Shown piece by piece: positions 52,633 through 61,501 of a stretch of 64,000 nucleotides of DNA. Numbering within the stretch: position 1 is the stretch's first letter; every line of letters starts with the position of its first letter. Below the pieces are notes generated by a model. It ran no database searches. It saw nothing but the letters and a program-made list of their open reading frames with translations, and was not told the DNA's origin. The stretch is from Sodalinema lacuna_A (GTDB taxonomy: Bacteria > Cyanobacteriota > Cyanobacteriia > Cyanobacteriales > Geitlerinemataceae), in NCBI GenBank assembly GCA_900149785.2, contig FSSI02000018.1:1-64000 (forward strand), given 5' to 3'. A program made the translations under genes and the position numbers.

Positions 52633-52676
52633 GCGGAGTGGAGGTCAACTCAACCCCTTGACTCCGCCTTCTTTTT
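52633..52676 (+). terminator. intrinsic terminator between the HCP and CTDH genes
   Basis: GCGGAGT (52633-52639) pairs with ACTCCGC (52661-52667), with an inner GTCAA/TTGAC pairing, followed by CTTCTTTTT. It starts 44 bp after the HCP stop and ends 32 bp before the CTDH start, so part of the transcripts probably stop here. Confidence 0.8.
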
Positions 52677-52707
52677 AGACTCATCGAAGTCAATTATGAG
52701 GTCAATC

Positions 52708-53118
52708 ATGACAACCACGACCTATCAGACCCCCATTCTGCCCGAGCTAAATGTCCCTGTCGTGATGGGGTATTTCCAGTCTCTCAATGCTGGAGACTGT
52801 TCGCAGACGGCTCAATACTTTGCCCCTTACGGCGAATTGCACCCACCCTTCCAAGGGGGAATTGTCGGTATTGACGCCATCAAGGGCTATCTCGAAGCCG
52901 AAGCCCAAAGCTTAACCTGTTTTCCTGAACAGGCCACGGTGCAAACCGCCAGCGATGGCTGTCAGCTTGTGCAAGTTCAGGGCCATGTCAAAACCCCCTA
53001 CTTCTCGGTTCCCGTGGCTTGGACGTTTAACCTCAACAGCCAATCTCAAATTGAACGGGTTGAGATTCGTCTGTTAGCCTCTCCCCAGCAACTGCTGGAG
53101 TTGCAACAGTTCAGCTAG
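52708..53118 (+). CDS. OCP C-terminal-domain homologue (CTDH, NTF2-like)
   Basis: 136 residues from the ATG at 52708, preferred over 52696 because GAGG stands 6 bp before it. NTF2-like fold, matching the OCP C-terminal domain: VVMGYFQSLNAGDCSQTAQYFAPYGELHPPFQGGIVGIDAIKGYL and ends EIRLLASPQQLLELQQF. The residues that hydrogen-bond the ketocarotenoid in OCP (Y201 and W288) are conserved as Y22 and W105. Three Cys (31, 71, 85) could matter in the dimer. CTDH proteins take up carotenoid and deliver it to HCP. It follows the HCP gene. Confidence 0.93.
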   Translation: MTTTTYQTPILPELNVPVVMGYFQSLNAGDCSQTAQYFAPYGELHPPFQGGIVGIDAIKGYLEAEAQSLTCFPEQATVQTASDGCQLVQVQGHVKTPYFSVPVAWTFNLNSQSQIERVEIRLLASPQQLLELQQFS

Positions 53119-53134
53119 AGTCTCCGGCTAACCC

Positions 53135-53572
53135 CTAGACGGCGACAGAGTGGAGGAACATCTGTTCCATCCACTCTCGCCCTAAATCCACATCCTTGGC
53201 GGAACATTGCCAGTCGGGATGGGCGGTCATGAGTAAACTTTCTAAGGTTTCGTGATCAAACAGATGCCAGACTGGAGCGTTGTTGTAGGTGGTGGCGATC
53301 GCATAACAGTTACTGCTAATGCAATAAATGCGGGGCGCGTCCACAATGCGACCTAATTCCAGACTATCCCCCGGTTGCAATCCCCGAAACCGCAAAATCG
53401 TCTGTTTAAAGTGATCAAAATCCGCTGGCGACAACCCCGGAACCGTCGTACACCAGTCTTGATTCCCATTCACCCATAGCCAGTACCGTCGGTTGGGATC
53501 AATTCCCCGTAACCAAGGCTGTTCATCATCGAGGCGATAGCGAGGGGCGAGGGGAAAATGGGCGTCCATCAT
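53135..53572 (-). CDS. conserved hypothetical protein, 145 aa
   Basis: 145 residues, Trp- and Tyr-rich. Sequence runs such as RYWLWVNGNQDWCTTVPGLSPADFDHFKQTILRF and IYCISSNCYAIATTYNNAPVWHLFDHETLE look like a small beta-alpha fold. I do not recognise a family. The start at 53572 may instead be 53569 (second Met). It faces the CTDH gene convergently, 16 bp apart, and precedes cysS by a separate transcript. Function unknown. Confidence 0.65.
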   Translation of the reverse strand: MMDAHFPLAPRYRLDDEQPWLRGIDPNRRYWLWVNGNQDWCTTVPGLSPADFDHFKQTILRFRGLQPGDSLELGRIVDAPRIYCISSNCYAIATTYNNAPVWHLFDHETLESLLMTAHPDWQCSAKDVDLGREWMEQMFLHSVAV

Positions 53573-53673
53573 GGTGTTGACTGTTAGCTAGGCTACATCA
53601 ACCAATTTGTCAAGTGATCCCCAAGGTTGTCAATTTAACGTTGAAAATCTTATAGATTATATGTATTTATGTA

Positions 53674-53713
53674 ACAAATGGGGGACAGTCTCACAGGGCT
53701 GTCCCCCATTTGT
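53674..53713. terminator. 15-bp perfect hairpin between cysS and the 145-aa gene
   Basis: Arms ACAAATGGGGGACAG and CTGTCCCCCATTTGT pair exactly around a 10-nt loop. It lies 7 bp past the cysS stop on the minus strand. The T-tract is weak in either direction, but its strength and place suggest a cysS transcript end. Confidence 0.7.
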
Positions 53714-53720
53714 TGGGGCC

Positions 53721-55151
53721 TTAACCGCGAATAAAGGTCGTTCCGCTAGGCTGATCCACCAGCGTTACATTCTGACGCTTCAACTCCTCCCGAATGCGAT
53801 CGGCTTCACTAAAGTTTTTCGCCTTGCGGGCCGCCTGTCGTTCCTCAATCATGGTCTGAATCGCCGCATCACTTAAACCATCGAGTTCAGAAGACTCCTC
53901 GGGGCTAGATTCCAATCCTAAGACCGCCGCTAACTCCACTAACGTGGTCCATTGTCGTTGCAGGTGTTGGGAGTCTTCGGAAATCTCGCCGCTGTGGGCC
54001 AAGATATTCCCCACCCGGCGTAACTCCTTGGCTAACTCAAACACCACCGCCAAGCCGCCCGAGGTATTGAAATCATCATCCATCGCTGTTTGGAAGGAGG
54101 CTTTAACCTGGGGAAGCGACTCAATGGGGGCGTCACTGGGCCAATTGAGTTGTTTCCCGAAGCGATCGCCAAACCGCAGGCCATCCTCAAGCGTCGCCCA
54201 GCTATTCTCAGCCGAGGCGATCGCCTCATCGGTGAAGTCCAACGGCTTACGATATTGGGCCTGAAGCACAAACAGCCGCAACACCATCGGGTCAATCTGC
54301 GTTAACAACTCGCGAATGGTGGTGAAATTGCCCAAAGACTTGGACATCTTCTCCCCATTGACGCGAACCATACCATTATGAGTCCAGTATTTAGCCAAAG
54401 GTTGACCGTGAGCGCCCTCGGATTGGGCAATTTCGTTCTCATGGTGAGGAAACACCAAATCTCCGCCACCGCCATGAATATCAATCGTCTCCCCAAGCTG
54501 TGAACGAATCATGGCCGAACATTCAATATGCCAACCGGGACGACCTCGACCCCAGGGCGAGTCCCAGCCAGGTTCGTCCTCTTGGCTACCTTTCCACAAG
54601 GCAAAATCGAAGGGATGGCGTTTGCGGTCATCGGCACTCACGCGACCACTCGCCCCTGACTGCATATCCTCAGGTTTGCGTCCCGAGAGTTTACCGTAAC
54701 TCGGGAAGCGTTCGACACTGTAGTAAACATCCCCGGCTGCTGCATAGGCGAGATCGCGATCGATCAGAGTTTCGATGAGGTCACAGATTTCGGGGATATG
54801 GTCCGTGACGCGGGGATAGTCATCGGCATCAGCCACATTGAGTTGGCGGATATCCCGGAAATAGGCCTCGATATATTGCTGAGAAATCTCCGCCATAGAC
54901 ACGCCGCGTTCCTTGGCCCGTTTGAGGATTTTGTCGTCAATGTCGGTGAAGTTTTGCAGATAGCGAACGCGATAGCCGCGCCATTGCAGATACCGACGCA
55001 CCGTATCCCAGACAATATAGGAGCGTGCATGACCCAGGTGGCAGTCGTCATAGACGGTGACACCACAGCAGTACATTTTGACCTCGCCGGGAACTGTCGG
55101 TTCAAAGGGTTCTTTGGTCCGGGTTTGAGTGTTGTAAATGCTGAGGGTCAT
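53721..55151 (-). CDS. cysS: cysteinyl-tRNA synthetase
   Basis: 476 residues from the ATG at 55151; the longer frame would need TTG. Class I synthetase with HIGH represented as DDCHLGHARSY, the zinc ligands CGVTVYDDC, the WHIECSAM segment, and KMSKS as GEKMSKSLGNF. The C-terminal anticodon-binding part ends ADRIREELKRQNVTLVDQPSGTTFIRG. Length and motifs are typical. It stands alone on the minus strand. Confidence 0.97.
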   Translation of the reverse strand: MTLSIYNTQTRTKEPFEPTVPGEVKMYCCGVTVYDDCHLGHARSYIVWDTVRRYLQWRGYRVRYLQNFTDIDDKILKRAKERGVSMAEISQQYIEAYFRDIRQLNVADADDYPRVTDHIPEICDLIETLIDRDLAYAAAGDVYYSVERFPSYGKLSGRKPEDMQSGASGRVSADDRKRHPFDFALWKGSQEDEPGWDSPWGRGRPGWHIECSAMIRSQLGETIDIHGGGGDLVFPHHENEIAQSEGAHGQPLAKYWTHNGMVRVNGEKMSKSLGNFTTIRELLTQIDPMVLRLFVLQAQYRKPLDFTDEAIASAENSWATLEDGLRFGDRFGKQLNWPSDAPIESLPQVKASFQTAMDDDFNTSGGLAVVFELAKELRRVGNILAHSGEISEDSQHLQRQWTTLVELAAVLGLESSPEESSELDGLSDAAIQTMIEERQAARKAKNFSEADRIREELKRQNVTLVDQPSGTTFIRG

Positions 55152-55203
55152 TGGGGACAAGGATTTCAGGTTGATTTAAGGGACTTGGTTTTAGTGTAGC
55201 GGA

Positions 55204-55270
55204 TTGGGGGGGACGGGAGAAGAAGGCAAGAGGCAAGAGGCAAGAGGCAAGAGGCAAGAGGCAAGAGACA
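55204..55270. repeat. heptamer array AAGAGGC
   Basis: Six or so GGCAAGA units in tandem between cysS and selO, followed by a GTGGGGGCGTACCGCAAGTGG block also found within the MITE-like element at 19592. Confidence 0.85.
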
Positions 55271-55317
55271 AGACGTGGGGGCGTACCGCAAGTGGCGCGC
55301 CCTCTTCTGGGAACAGG

Positions 55318-56763
55318 TTAGGCCCAGATGCGATCGAGGAGATTGTAGAAGGGTTGCCAATCGTCGGCGGTGGTGATGGGGTCCCAAATCGCTTCAATTT
55401 CGGGACGGACGGGAATCAGGTTGGGGTTGGCCGCAGCAATCCGGGCTTGAATCTCCGTCAGTTCACTGTTGGAGTAGGCTTGTAGGAGGCGATGATAGAC
55501 GCCAGTCCAGGGTTGGAGAACTTGGGGGGGATCGGCTTTGGCAAAGATGGCGTCTTGGTCATCTCGCCATTGGGGGGAAAATTGTTGACGTAGTTGGCTG
55601 AAGAAGTCATGATAGCCGACGTCGTTCTCTTGCAACAGTTCTACGGTGAGTTGGACGAGTTCTCGGCCCTCGGCTTCGTTGAGATCAACCAATCCTAGGC
55701 GGCGTAGCATTCCTTGACGGTAATGTTGTTCGTAGTGGCGATCGAAGTCACTGAGGGCCTCGGTCATGGCTTCGGGGGTTAAGTCGGGGGTTACGCCGGC
55801 GAGGGGTTGTTGGAGGAGTTCTAGGTTGAGTTTACAGACTAAGGGCTGGTTGCCGTAGCTGTAACGGCCGTAATAGTCGAAATAGGCGGCGGTGAATTTG
55901 GGATCGTAGCTGGGGATGAAGGCGTAGGGGCCATAGTCGAAGCTTTCCCCGGTGATGGACATGTTGTCGGTGTTGAGAACCGCATGACAGAAGCCAGCCA
56001 CCATCCATTGGGCCGCGAGTTTGGCGGTGCGATGGACGAGATCTTGGTAAAACTGAAGGGAGGCGTTGGGTTGGCGGCGATCGATGTGAGGATAGTAGAT
56101 CTCAATCACGTGATCGAGGAGGGTTTTGCTGAGATCTTTACGTCGTAGGTAATGGAGGCGTTCAAAGGTGCCAAAGCGAATATGAGACTGACTCAGTCGT
56201 ACCATGACGCAGGACCGAGTGGGGGAGGGTTCGTCTCCCCGCCAGAGTTGTTCGCCGGTTTCGATGACGGTCAGACAGCCGGAGGTGTTCACTCCGAGAC
56301 GGGCCAGGGTTTCTGAGGCGATGACTTCTCGCACTCCTCCTTTGAGGGTGAGGCGGCCATCTCCTCCTCGTGAATAGGGGGTTCTGCCACTTCCTTTGGT
56401 GCCAAAATCGTAGAGTTGGCCGTCAGTTCCTCGCACTTGTCCGTAGAGAAATCCTCGTCCATCGCCGAGTCGAGGGTTATACTCACCGAATTGGTAGCCA
56501 TGGTAACAGAGGGCAAGACAGGGGGCTGAGCCGCGAAATTTTGCGAAATATTCGATAAAATGGTCGTCAGACACCTGTTTGGGGTCGAGTCCGACTTTGG
56601 GAAGCAGGCGATCGCCGCGAAAGCGTAAGATATGGGTGGGAAAGTCCGCTGCTTCGACTCGGTCGTAGTAGTCGTCTCCCAAGGCTTCGAGGGCAGTTTC
56701 ATACTCTAGGTTGAGAAACGGATTGTGAGATAGATGGGACTGCGAACTTTCAGAAACGGTCAT
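55318..56763 (-). CDS. selO: protein adenylyltransferase SelO
   Basis: 481 residues from the ATG at 56763 (MTVSESSQSHLSHNPF); the frame extends to 56835 but homologues begin near here. The pseudokinase-like SelO enzymes AMPylate redox proteins. Diagnostic pieces are YNPRLGDGRGFLYGQVRG, FGTKGSGRTPYSRGGDGRLTLKGGVREVIASE, VMVRLSQSHIRFGTFE and GFCHAVLNTDNMSITGESFDYGPYAFI, which contain the nucleotide-binding and metal residues. The C-terminal Cys of eukaryotic SelO (Sec) is absent, as in many bacteria. Monocistronic. Confidence 0.96.
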   Translation of the reverse strand: MTVSESSQSHLSHNPFLNLEYETALEALGDDYYDRVEAADFPTHILRFRGDRLLPKVGLDPKQVSDDHFIEYFAKFRGSAPCLALCYHGYQFGEYNPRLGDGRGFLYGQVRGTDGQLYDFGTKGSGRTPYSRGGDGRLTLKGGVREVIASETLARLGVNTSGCLTVIETGEQLWRGDEPSPTRSCVMVRLSQSHIRFGTFERLHYLRRKDLSKTLLDHVIEIYYPHIDRRQPNASLQFYQDLVHRTAKLAAQWMVAGFCHAVLNTDNMSITGESFDYGPYAFIPSYDPKFTAAYFDYYGRYSYGNQPLVCKLNLELLQQPLAGVTPDLTPEAMTEALSDFDRHYEQHYRQGMLRRLGLVDLNEAEGRELVQLTVELLQENDVGYHDFFSQLRQQFSPQWRDDQDAIFAKADPPQVLQPWTGVYHRLLQAYSNSELTEIQARIAAANPNLIPVRPEIEAIWDPITTADDWQPFYNLLDRIWA

Positions 56764-56992
56764 TCGGTAAGATATTGTGAAATTAGTGGGTCTAGCTGCG
56801 TCGGCAAAGGCACAGTTACTCTCCCATTCTCGCAAACTTTGTTCAATGGATGCAAGGAACTGTTATGACGTTTTGGGCGATCGCTTCAATCCGGTTCCCT
56901 AAGCGAATTGAAGCATGGCTGGTCTCTCTGATGGGCGGTGAAGACCTCGGTTGTCTTTTTGGTATTATTTTTGAGTCTGAATCACTGAAACA

Positions 56993-58093
56993 ATGCTAGA
57001 TTATTTGCCTGAATATTTGCCGAACACATTGGATTTAAATGAGTTATTTCAATGGAGTTCCATGATTGTTGGGGCAGGGCTAACGTTAGCCTTGATTTTT
57101 GTGCTGCGTCCCATCATCATTTTTTTAAATCGTCCACAAGAAAACTCGTCTCAAATCTCTAAACTTTATCAGGTTTTATTGCAGCCAAATCTCCAGATTT
57201 TGGGGATTCTTTTAAGTTTAGGAGCTTTAGAGTTTGCGGCGCTGCGGTTTGAGGTTAGACCTTGGCTAGAAACCCCCTTAAGTCTGGCATTTACGGTGGC
57301 GATCGCCTGGTTTTTGTCTCAGGTTGCTGCCCAGCTTTTTGATGTTTATTTATTGGATATTGTCCTCAGAAAAGGAAGTAAAATCAATGAATTATTAAAC
57401 CTAGGAAAGCTGGTTTCAAATCTAGCGATTATTATCGGCGCTATTTTTGTTTTTGCCCAAACCCATCAAGTGAACTTACTGGGTTTATTAGCAAGTTTAG
57501 GAATTGGCGGTTTAGCCGTTGCCTTTGCCGCCCAAAAGACCCTCGAACAAATTTTAGGCGGAATTGTATTATATCTCGACAAACCCTTTACGATTGACGA
57601 TTATGTTGGACTCCCCGATGGAACATTCGGACGAGTAGAATCTATTGGCTTACGCTCAACTAAAATCCGCTGTTCTGGGAAAGGAACCCTAATGATTATC
57701 CCCAATGGGAATCTCACCCAAATGACGGTGGAAAACTTCACCGGGGGTAAAAAAGTGATGGCAATTCTCTACCTCAACTTTGAGCAAGAGATCCCAGAAG
57801 ATGAACGAGCCTTAATTCGCCAGGTGATTATCCGAGGAACCTCTGACATTTTTGGGATTGATTCTCGTAATACAGATGTCACTTTTAAGTCAATACGAGA
57901 AAAAAGTAGCCCCATCAAAACTCAAGCCCAAACCACCTTCTTTATCCTGGGTTCAGGAAGCGTCTCGATGGAAATTCGCCGTCAAGTCCTTGATGTTGCC
58001 AACCAAAAAATTGCCCAACAACTCAAAGAGTACGGTGTTATTTTTGACATTGATGAGCCAACAATTTATGTGGATTCTCCCATCACAATTTAA
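56993..58093 (+). CDS. MscS-family mechanosensitive channel, copy 1
   Basis: 366 residues with four predicted membrane helices and an MscS domain. The pore helix is GLLASLGIGGLAVAFAAQKTLEQILGGIVLYLDKPF, followed by the beta domain IDDYVGLPDGTFGRVESIGLRSTKIRCSGKGTLMIIPNGNLTQMTVENF. MscS channels release osmolytes on hypo-osmotic shock. A paralogue follows 109 bp downstream. The C-terminal part ends YGVIFDIDEPTIYVDSPITI. Confidence 0.93.
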   Translation: MLDYLPEYLPNTLDLNELFQWSSMIVGAGLTLALIFVLRPIIIFLNRPQENSSQISKLYQVLLQPNLQILGILLSLGALEFAALRFEVRPWLETPLSLAFTVAIAWFLSQVAAQLFDVYLLDIVLRKGSKINELLNLGKLVSNLAIIIGAIFVFAQTHQVNLLGLLASLGIGGLAVAFAAQKTLEQILGGIVLYLDKPFTIDDYVGLPDGTFGRVESIGLRSTKIRCSGKGTLMIIPNGNLTQMTVENFTGGKKVMAILYLNFEQEIPEDERALIRQVIIRGTSDIFGIDSRNTDVTFKSIREKSSPIKTQAQTTFFILGSGSVSMEIRRQVLDVANQKIAQQLKEYGVIFDIDEPTIYVDSPITI

Positions 58094-58202
58094 TACAATA
58101 TGAGCAGTTTTCTGGATTTCTTTTAGTTTTAATTGAGTCACCCTAGACAATTCCGGGGTTGTCTAATCTGCTGCAATCACGACAACGTCACGCCTAACAC
58201 CA

Positions 58203-59315
58203 ATGGATATTAGTAATTTTTTAGGACCTATTGAAACTGTAATTTCCTGGCTCGTAGAAGCTAATGTGCTGCGTCTAATTGTTTTCTTGGGATTTCTCTT
58301 AATCTCCTTGCTACTCGGACAATTCACCCCTCGCTTTGTTCGGTCTGTTATCCAACAGTTCTTGAGCGAATCGGCGGTCACAACCTACGACAGCTTGATT
58401 GAGCCTGTTAAGCAGCCTCTTCAAGTGTCAGGGACGTTACTCTTGATTTATTGGTCATCAATTTGGCTCAAAGGCTATGAGATTTTTTATGAGTTTTTCA
58501 TTCCACTTTTAGACTTTGCTATTATTGTGAGTATCGCTTGGCTGGCGTCAAGGATATTCCGTCAGATTGTGCGAATTTATGGAATTGACCTCTTAAAAAA
58601 AATGGGGTTAGAGGTTGATGAATTACTGCTCGTTTTTGAAACGATTGCCAATTTAATTATTGGTCTGTTAGCCGTTTTTGCTTTTGCTCAAACTCGTGAT
58701 TTTGACCTATTTGCGCTCTTTGCGGGTTTAGGGATTGGTGGTTTGGCGGTGGTTGCTGCGTCTCAGCGGATTTTGGAGCAATTCTTGAGTACGGTAGTGT
58801 TATACCTCGATCGCCCCTTTATCCCCGGTGACTATATCCGCCTCAAAGATGGTCAACTCGGACGGGTTGAATCCATTGGTTTACGCTCAACGAAAATCCG
58901 CACTTCAGCCAAAAGTACCTTATTTATTGTCCCTAACTCCATTTTGGTCAATATCGAAGTCGAAAACCTAACGCGAGCTAAAAAAGTGATGTCGATGATT
59001 TATCTCGATTTTGCGAAACCTCTTGATGACCAAGATAAAGCTCTCGTACGGGAAGTGGTCACCGAAAGTACGAACTCCGTGTTCGGGATCGATCCTGGAA
59101 GTACCAGTCTCAGTTTTAGTGAGGATGACAATCACTCCGGAACTCAGGCTCGGGTGACGTTCTTTATTTTAGGCTCCAATGAGAACTCGATTCAATTGCG
59201 CAAACGCCTGTTGGAGTTAGCGAATCAGACGATTTCTGGCAAACTGAGTCAGTTTGGGATTACCTTCTCGTCTCAGGAACCGACGGTGTATGTGGAATCG
59301 CCAATTACGCTATAA
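58203..59315 (+). CDS. MscS-family mechanosensitive channel, copy 2
   Basis: 370 residues, paralogous to the gene just upstream: the pore segment is LFAGLGIGGLAVVAASQRILEQFLSTVVLYLDRPF and the beta domain RLKDGQLGRVESIGLRSTKIRTSAKSTLFIVPNSILVNIEVENL. The two differ in the pore (AAQKTLEQILGG against AASQRILEQFLST) and in the membrane region, which suggests different gating or tuning. Tab2 follows 29 bp downstream on the same strand. Tandem duplication is the most likely origin. Confidence 0.93.
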   Translation: MDISNFLGPIETVISWLVEANVLRLIVFLGFLLISLLLGQFTPRFVRSVIQQFLSESAVTTYDSLIEPVKQPLQVSGTLLLIYWSSIWLKGYEIFYEFFIPLLDFAIIVSIAWLASRIFRQIVRIYGIDLLKKMGLEVDELLLVFETIANLIIGLLAVFAFAQTRDFDLFALFAGLGIGGLAVVAASQRILEQFLSTVVLYLDRPFIPGDYIRLKDGQLGRVESIGLRSTKIRTSAKSTLFIVPNSILVNIEVENLTRAKKVMSMIYLDFAKPLDDQDKALVREVVTESTNSVFGIDPGSTSLSFSEDDNHSGTQARVTFFILGSNENSIQLRKRLLELANQTISGKLSQFGITFSSQEPTVYVESPITL

Positions 59316-59344
59316 AGAACTATGGTCTGGAGTACAGGTTAATT

Positions 59345-60172
59345 ATGTCTGTTTGGCAACTCGATTTTTTCCGTCGTCCTTTACGTAATGAGGAGGGCGA
59401 GGTGTTGTGGGAGTTACTGGGGTGCGATCGCCCCTTCGAGTTTCGTCTACAACGCTGGTGTCCTCAATCTCAGGCGAACTCCGACTGGATTGTCGAACAG
59501 TTGCAAAGTCTCGATCGCCCCCTCCCAGACTGTTTAGCGACGTTTCGGCCCGAATCCCTGAGTTTAATTCGTGAGGCGGCTAAAAAACTGGGGATTCAGG
59601 CCCGGGCGACGCGACGAACTGAAACGCTCAAACGCTGGTTGTTGCAACGAGCCGAGTTATATCAGCAGCTTCAGGGCTATACAGCGGATGCGTATCAACC
59701 GCTGGCGGTTCCTCGTCCGGCCCCGGTTCCCGTGTCTGAACAGTTATGGGGCGATCGCTGGCGCTTTGCAACCCTTCCTGTGGCTGAGTTAGATAGTTTT
59801 GCGGCTCATCCGATGCGGGTGCGATCGCTCCCCCGAGAACTCCATCCCCTAGAATTGGGACTCGCCTCAACCGCATCTCTTCCCGGCTTAGTCATTGATG
59901 GAGGGCGACAATCGTTGCAGTTGGCTCAATGGTTGGAGACGGTGACACCTGTATCGGTCAATTATATCCCTGGCGCTCCCGACGGACTGATTTTAGAAGC
60001 GGGTTTGGCTGATCGCTGGGTTCTGGCCACCTTTGATGATTCGGAAGTCCAAGCCGCTGCGCGACTCTATCATCAACGCCAACAGGAGACGAAGGGACTC
60101 CATTTTCTCGTCATTCAGCCGGATGACTCGGGACGAACTTATACGGGATTGTGGCTGTTGCAACCGGCTTGA
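59345..60172 (+). CDS. Tab2/Atab2-family RNA-binding protein
   Basis: 275 residues. The plant and algal members (Tab2, ATAB2) are needed for translation of photosystem I psaB mRNA; cyanobacterial homologues are thought to act similarly. Family-typical parts are VWQLDFFRRPLRNEEGEVLWELLGCD at the N-terminus, RRTETLKRWLLQRAELY and LPGLVIDGGRQSLQLAQWLE, with a GLWLLQP ending. The start ATG at 59345 is normal. It is 29 bp after mscS copy 2, perhaps cotranscribed. RNA target not shown. Confidence 0.92.
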   Translation: MSVWQLDFFRRPLRNEEGEVLWELLGCDRPFEFRLQRWCPQSQANSDWIVEQLQSLDRPLPDCLATFRPESLSLIREAAKKLGIQARATRRTETLKRWLLQRAELYQQLQGYTADAYQPLAVPRPAPVPVSEQLWGDRWRFATLPVAELDSFAAHPMRVRSLPRELHPLELGLASTASLPGLVIDGGRQSLQLAQWLETVTPVSVNYIPGAPDGLILEAGLADRWVLATFDDSEVQAAARLYHQRQQETKGLHFLVIQPDDSGRTYTGLWLLQPA

Positions 60173-60203
60173 GGTTCACAACCCGTCACGATGGCTTGAC
60201 AAC

Positions 60204-60410
60204 TTAATGATCCACGATCCAAATATGACCCTCGTGAATTCCGTCAAAGACGCGGTCAACGAGGGTTTGTTCGCGCCGTCCGAAGTAGGAGCGGTTGCTG
60301 AGGATGTCATTGAGTAGATGGCGATCGATGGGGGTGATTTGGCGAAACGTGCAGATCCGCTCAACCACGTTTTCGAGAGAATAACTCGGGGTGGGAGGGG
60401 CAAAAGACAT
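60204..60410 (-). CDS. small conserved hypothetical protein, 68 aa
   Basis: 68 residues from the ATG at 60410. An open frame continues upstream to 60680 but that part is A+T-rich promoter-like DNA with a TTGACA/TGTCAA palindrome and a terminator, so the short form is preferred. The sequence SLENVVERICTFRQITPIDRHLLNDILSNRSYFGRREQTLVDRVFDGIHEGHIWIVDH is helical and acidic; small cyanobacterial proteins of this look are common. No function recognised. It is convergent with the Tab2 gene. Confidence 0.7.
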   Translation of the reverse strand: MSFAPPTPSYSLENVVERICTFRQITPIDRHLLNDILSNRSYFGRREQTLVDRVFDGIHEGHIWIVDH

Positions 60411-60539
60411 CGTTTTTAAAGATTGTGTGAAGCCTACGCTCCAATTATAACTTTGTATATAAAGATTATGTAAAGTTACCGCGTGATTATTGACACAAGT
60501 ACGTGTGATAGTGTAGTAATTTGTTGGTGATTTAGATCG

Positions 60540-60554
60540 TTGACAGATTGTCAA
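60540..60554. promoter_or_regulatory. TTGACA-GAT-TGTCAA palindrome upstream of the 68-aa gene
   Basis: A 6-bp perfect inverted repeat with a 3-bp spacer, 130 bp upstream of the 68-aa start on the minus strand. It could be a regulator-binding site; only the symmetry is seen. Confidence 0.4.
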
Positions 60555-60606
60555 TGTTTTTGCTAAGGACGCTATAGCAATCTCGATCAATTTGGCTAAA
60601 CCGGCC

Positions 60607-60634
60607 AAAAAAAATCCCCAGTCAAAGATGGGGA
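60607..60634 (-). terminator. intrinsic terminator of the HTH gene
   Basis: On the minus strand a TCCCC/GGGGA stem with a 10-nt loop is followed by eight T. It lies 43 bp after the HTH gene stop. Confidence 0.8.
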
Positions 60635-60676
60635 AATCGGGGATGGATTCAGGGTTAGGGGCGATCGCCGTAGCGG

Positions 60677-61447
60677 TCAAAGAGAATACACTTGACCATC
60701 AAAAAAGACGCGGGTAATCCCCTTCGCTTGTAAATGCGGTCCTGTTTTCTGCAACACCTGACTGTCAGGAACCTTCATCACCCGCTGATTGCGATTCGCA
60801 AAGCGGCGGGCCACACGGTGATTATCAAATACAGGTAGCGTTTTCGAGGAAATCTCCGTCGCCGGAATCTCACCGAGATCATTAAATTCCCGTAGGGGAC
60901 GTGAAATCAGTTCAGACGAGCGATCGACCACCAAATAGCAAGTTTTGGGCATTAAGGCGTTAGCCAAGGGTTCAATCGTCAGCCAAGGGCCAGTTTCCTC
61001 ACTCTCATCATGGCCATTCTCAGGAACCTTAATCTCACGACGGGATCCGGAGTTGGGGGACGGTTCGGACTCCTCGGGGACTGGGGATTCCGAATGATCG
61101 GTTGACCCCCCCGATTTGCGTCGACGGCGATTGGAGTGGTCTTTCGGTAAATCGAGCTGTAACTGTTCCCCAGAATCGCTTGCTGACTCATCATTGGGTG
61201 CGGACGAGTCACGCAAAATTGGCTTGCGTCGTTGAGATTTGCGATCGCGACTCCCCGAACGATTCGCCCGTTTCTGGTGTACGAGCTGATCATACTCCTG
61301 GGGAGAAAAGCTACTCTTGAGCAAGCGGCTAATCGTAGAATTACTCACCCCATAGCGTTGAGCCAAGGTTGAGGTCGTTTCACCGGGATGCCGGTACTGC
61401 TCAATAATCTCGAGTTTATCGGCATCTGATAGTTTTTTAGCACTCAT
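60677..61447 (-). CDS. helix-turn-helix protein with transposase-type HTH and disordered middle
   Basis: 256 residues. The N-terminal LSDADKLEIIEQYRHPGETTSTLAQRYGVSNSTISRLLKSSF is a helix-turn-helix of the IS/transposase type. The middle (about 62-150) is Ser/Arg/Glu-rich and probably unstructured (RSGSRDRKSQRRKP and SGGSTDHSESPVPEES). The C-terminal 100 residues (TIEPLANALMPKTCYLVVDRSSELISRPLREF and ITRVFFDGQVYSL) form a distinct folded-looking part. No catalytic DDE seen, so it is a DNA-binding protein, not a transposase. It lies 54 bp downstream of the 318-aa membrane protein, likely cotranscribed. Confidence 0.75.
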   Translation of the reverse strand: MSAKKLSDADKLEIIEQYRHPGETTSTLAQRYGVSNSTISRLLKSSFSPQEYDQLVHQKRANRSGSRDRKSQRRKPILRDSSAPNDESASDSGEQLQLDLPKDHSNRRRRKSGGSTDHSESPVPEESEPSPNSGSRREIKVPENGHDESEETGPWLTIEPLANALMPKTCYLVVDRSSELISRPLREFNDLGEIPATEISSKTLPVFDNHRVARRFANRNQRVMKVPDSQVLQKTGPHLQAKGITRVFFDGQVYSL

Positions 61448-61501
61448 TCGAGGGTTGTGATCTTGCAGAAATTGAAAAACGGGGGCAACGAGTCAGTCCA
61501 A

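Noticed and set aside
60677..61447. Insertion sequence, because of the transposase-type HTH
   Set aside because: No DDE residues, no inverted ends and no target duplication were seen; the C-terminal half is not a transposase.
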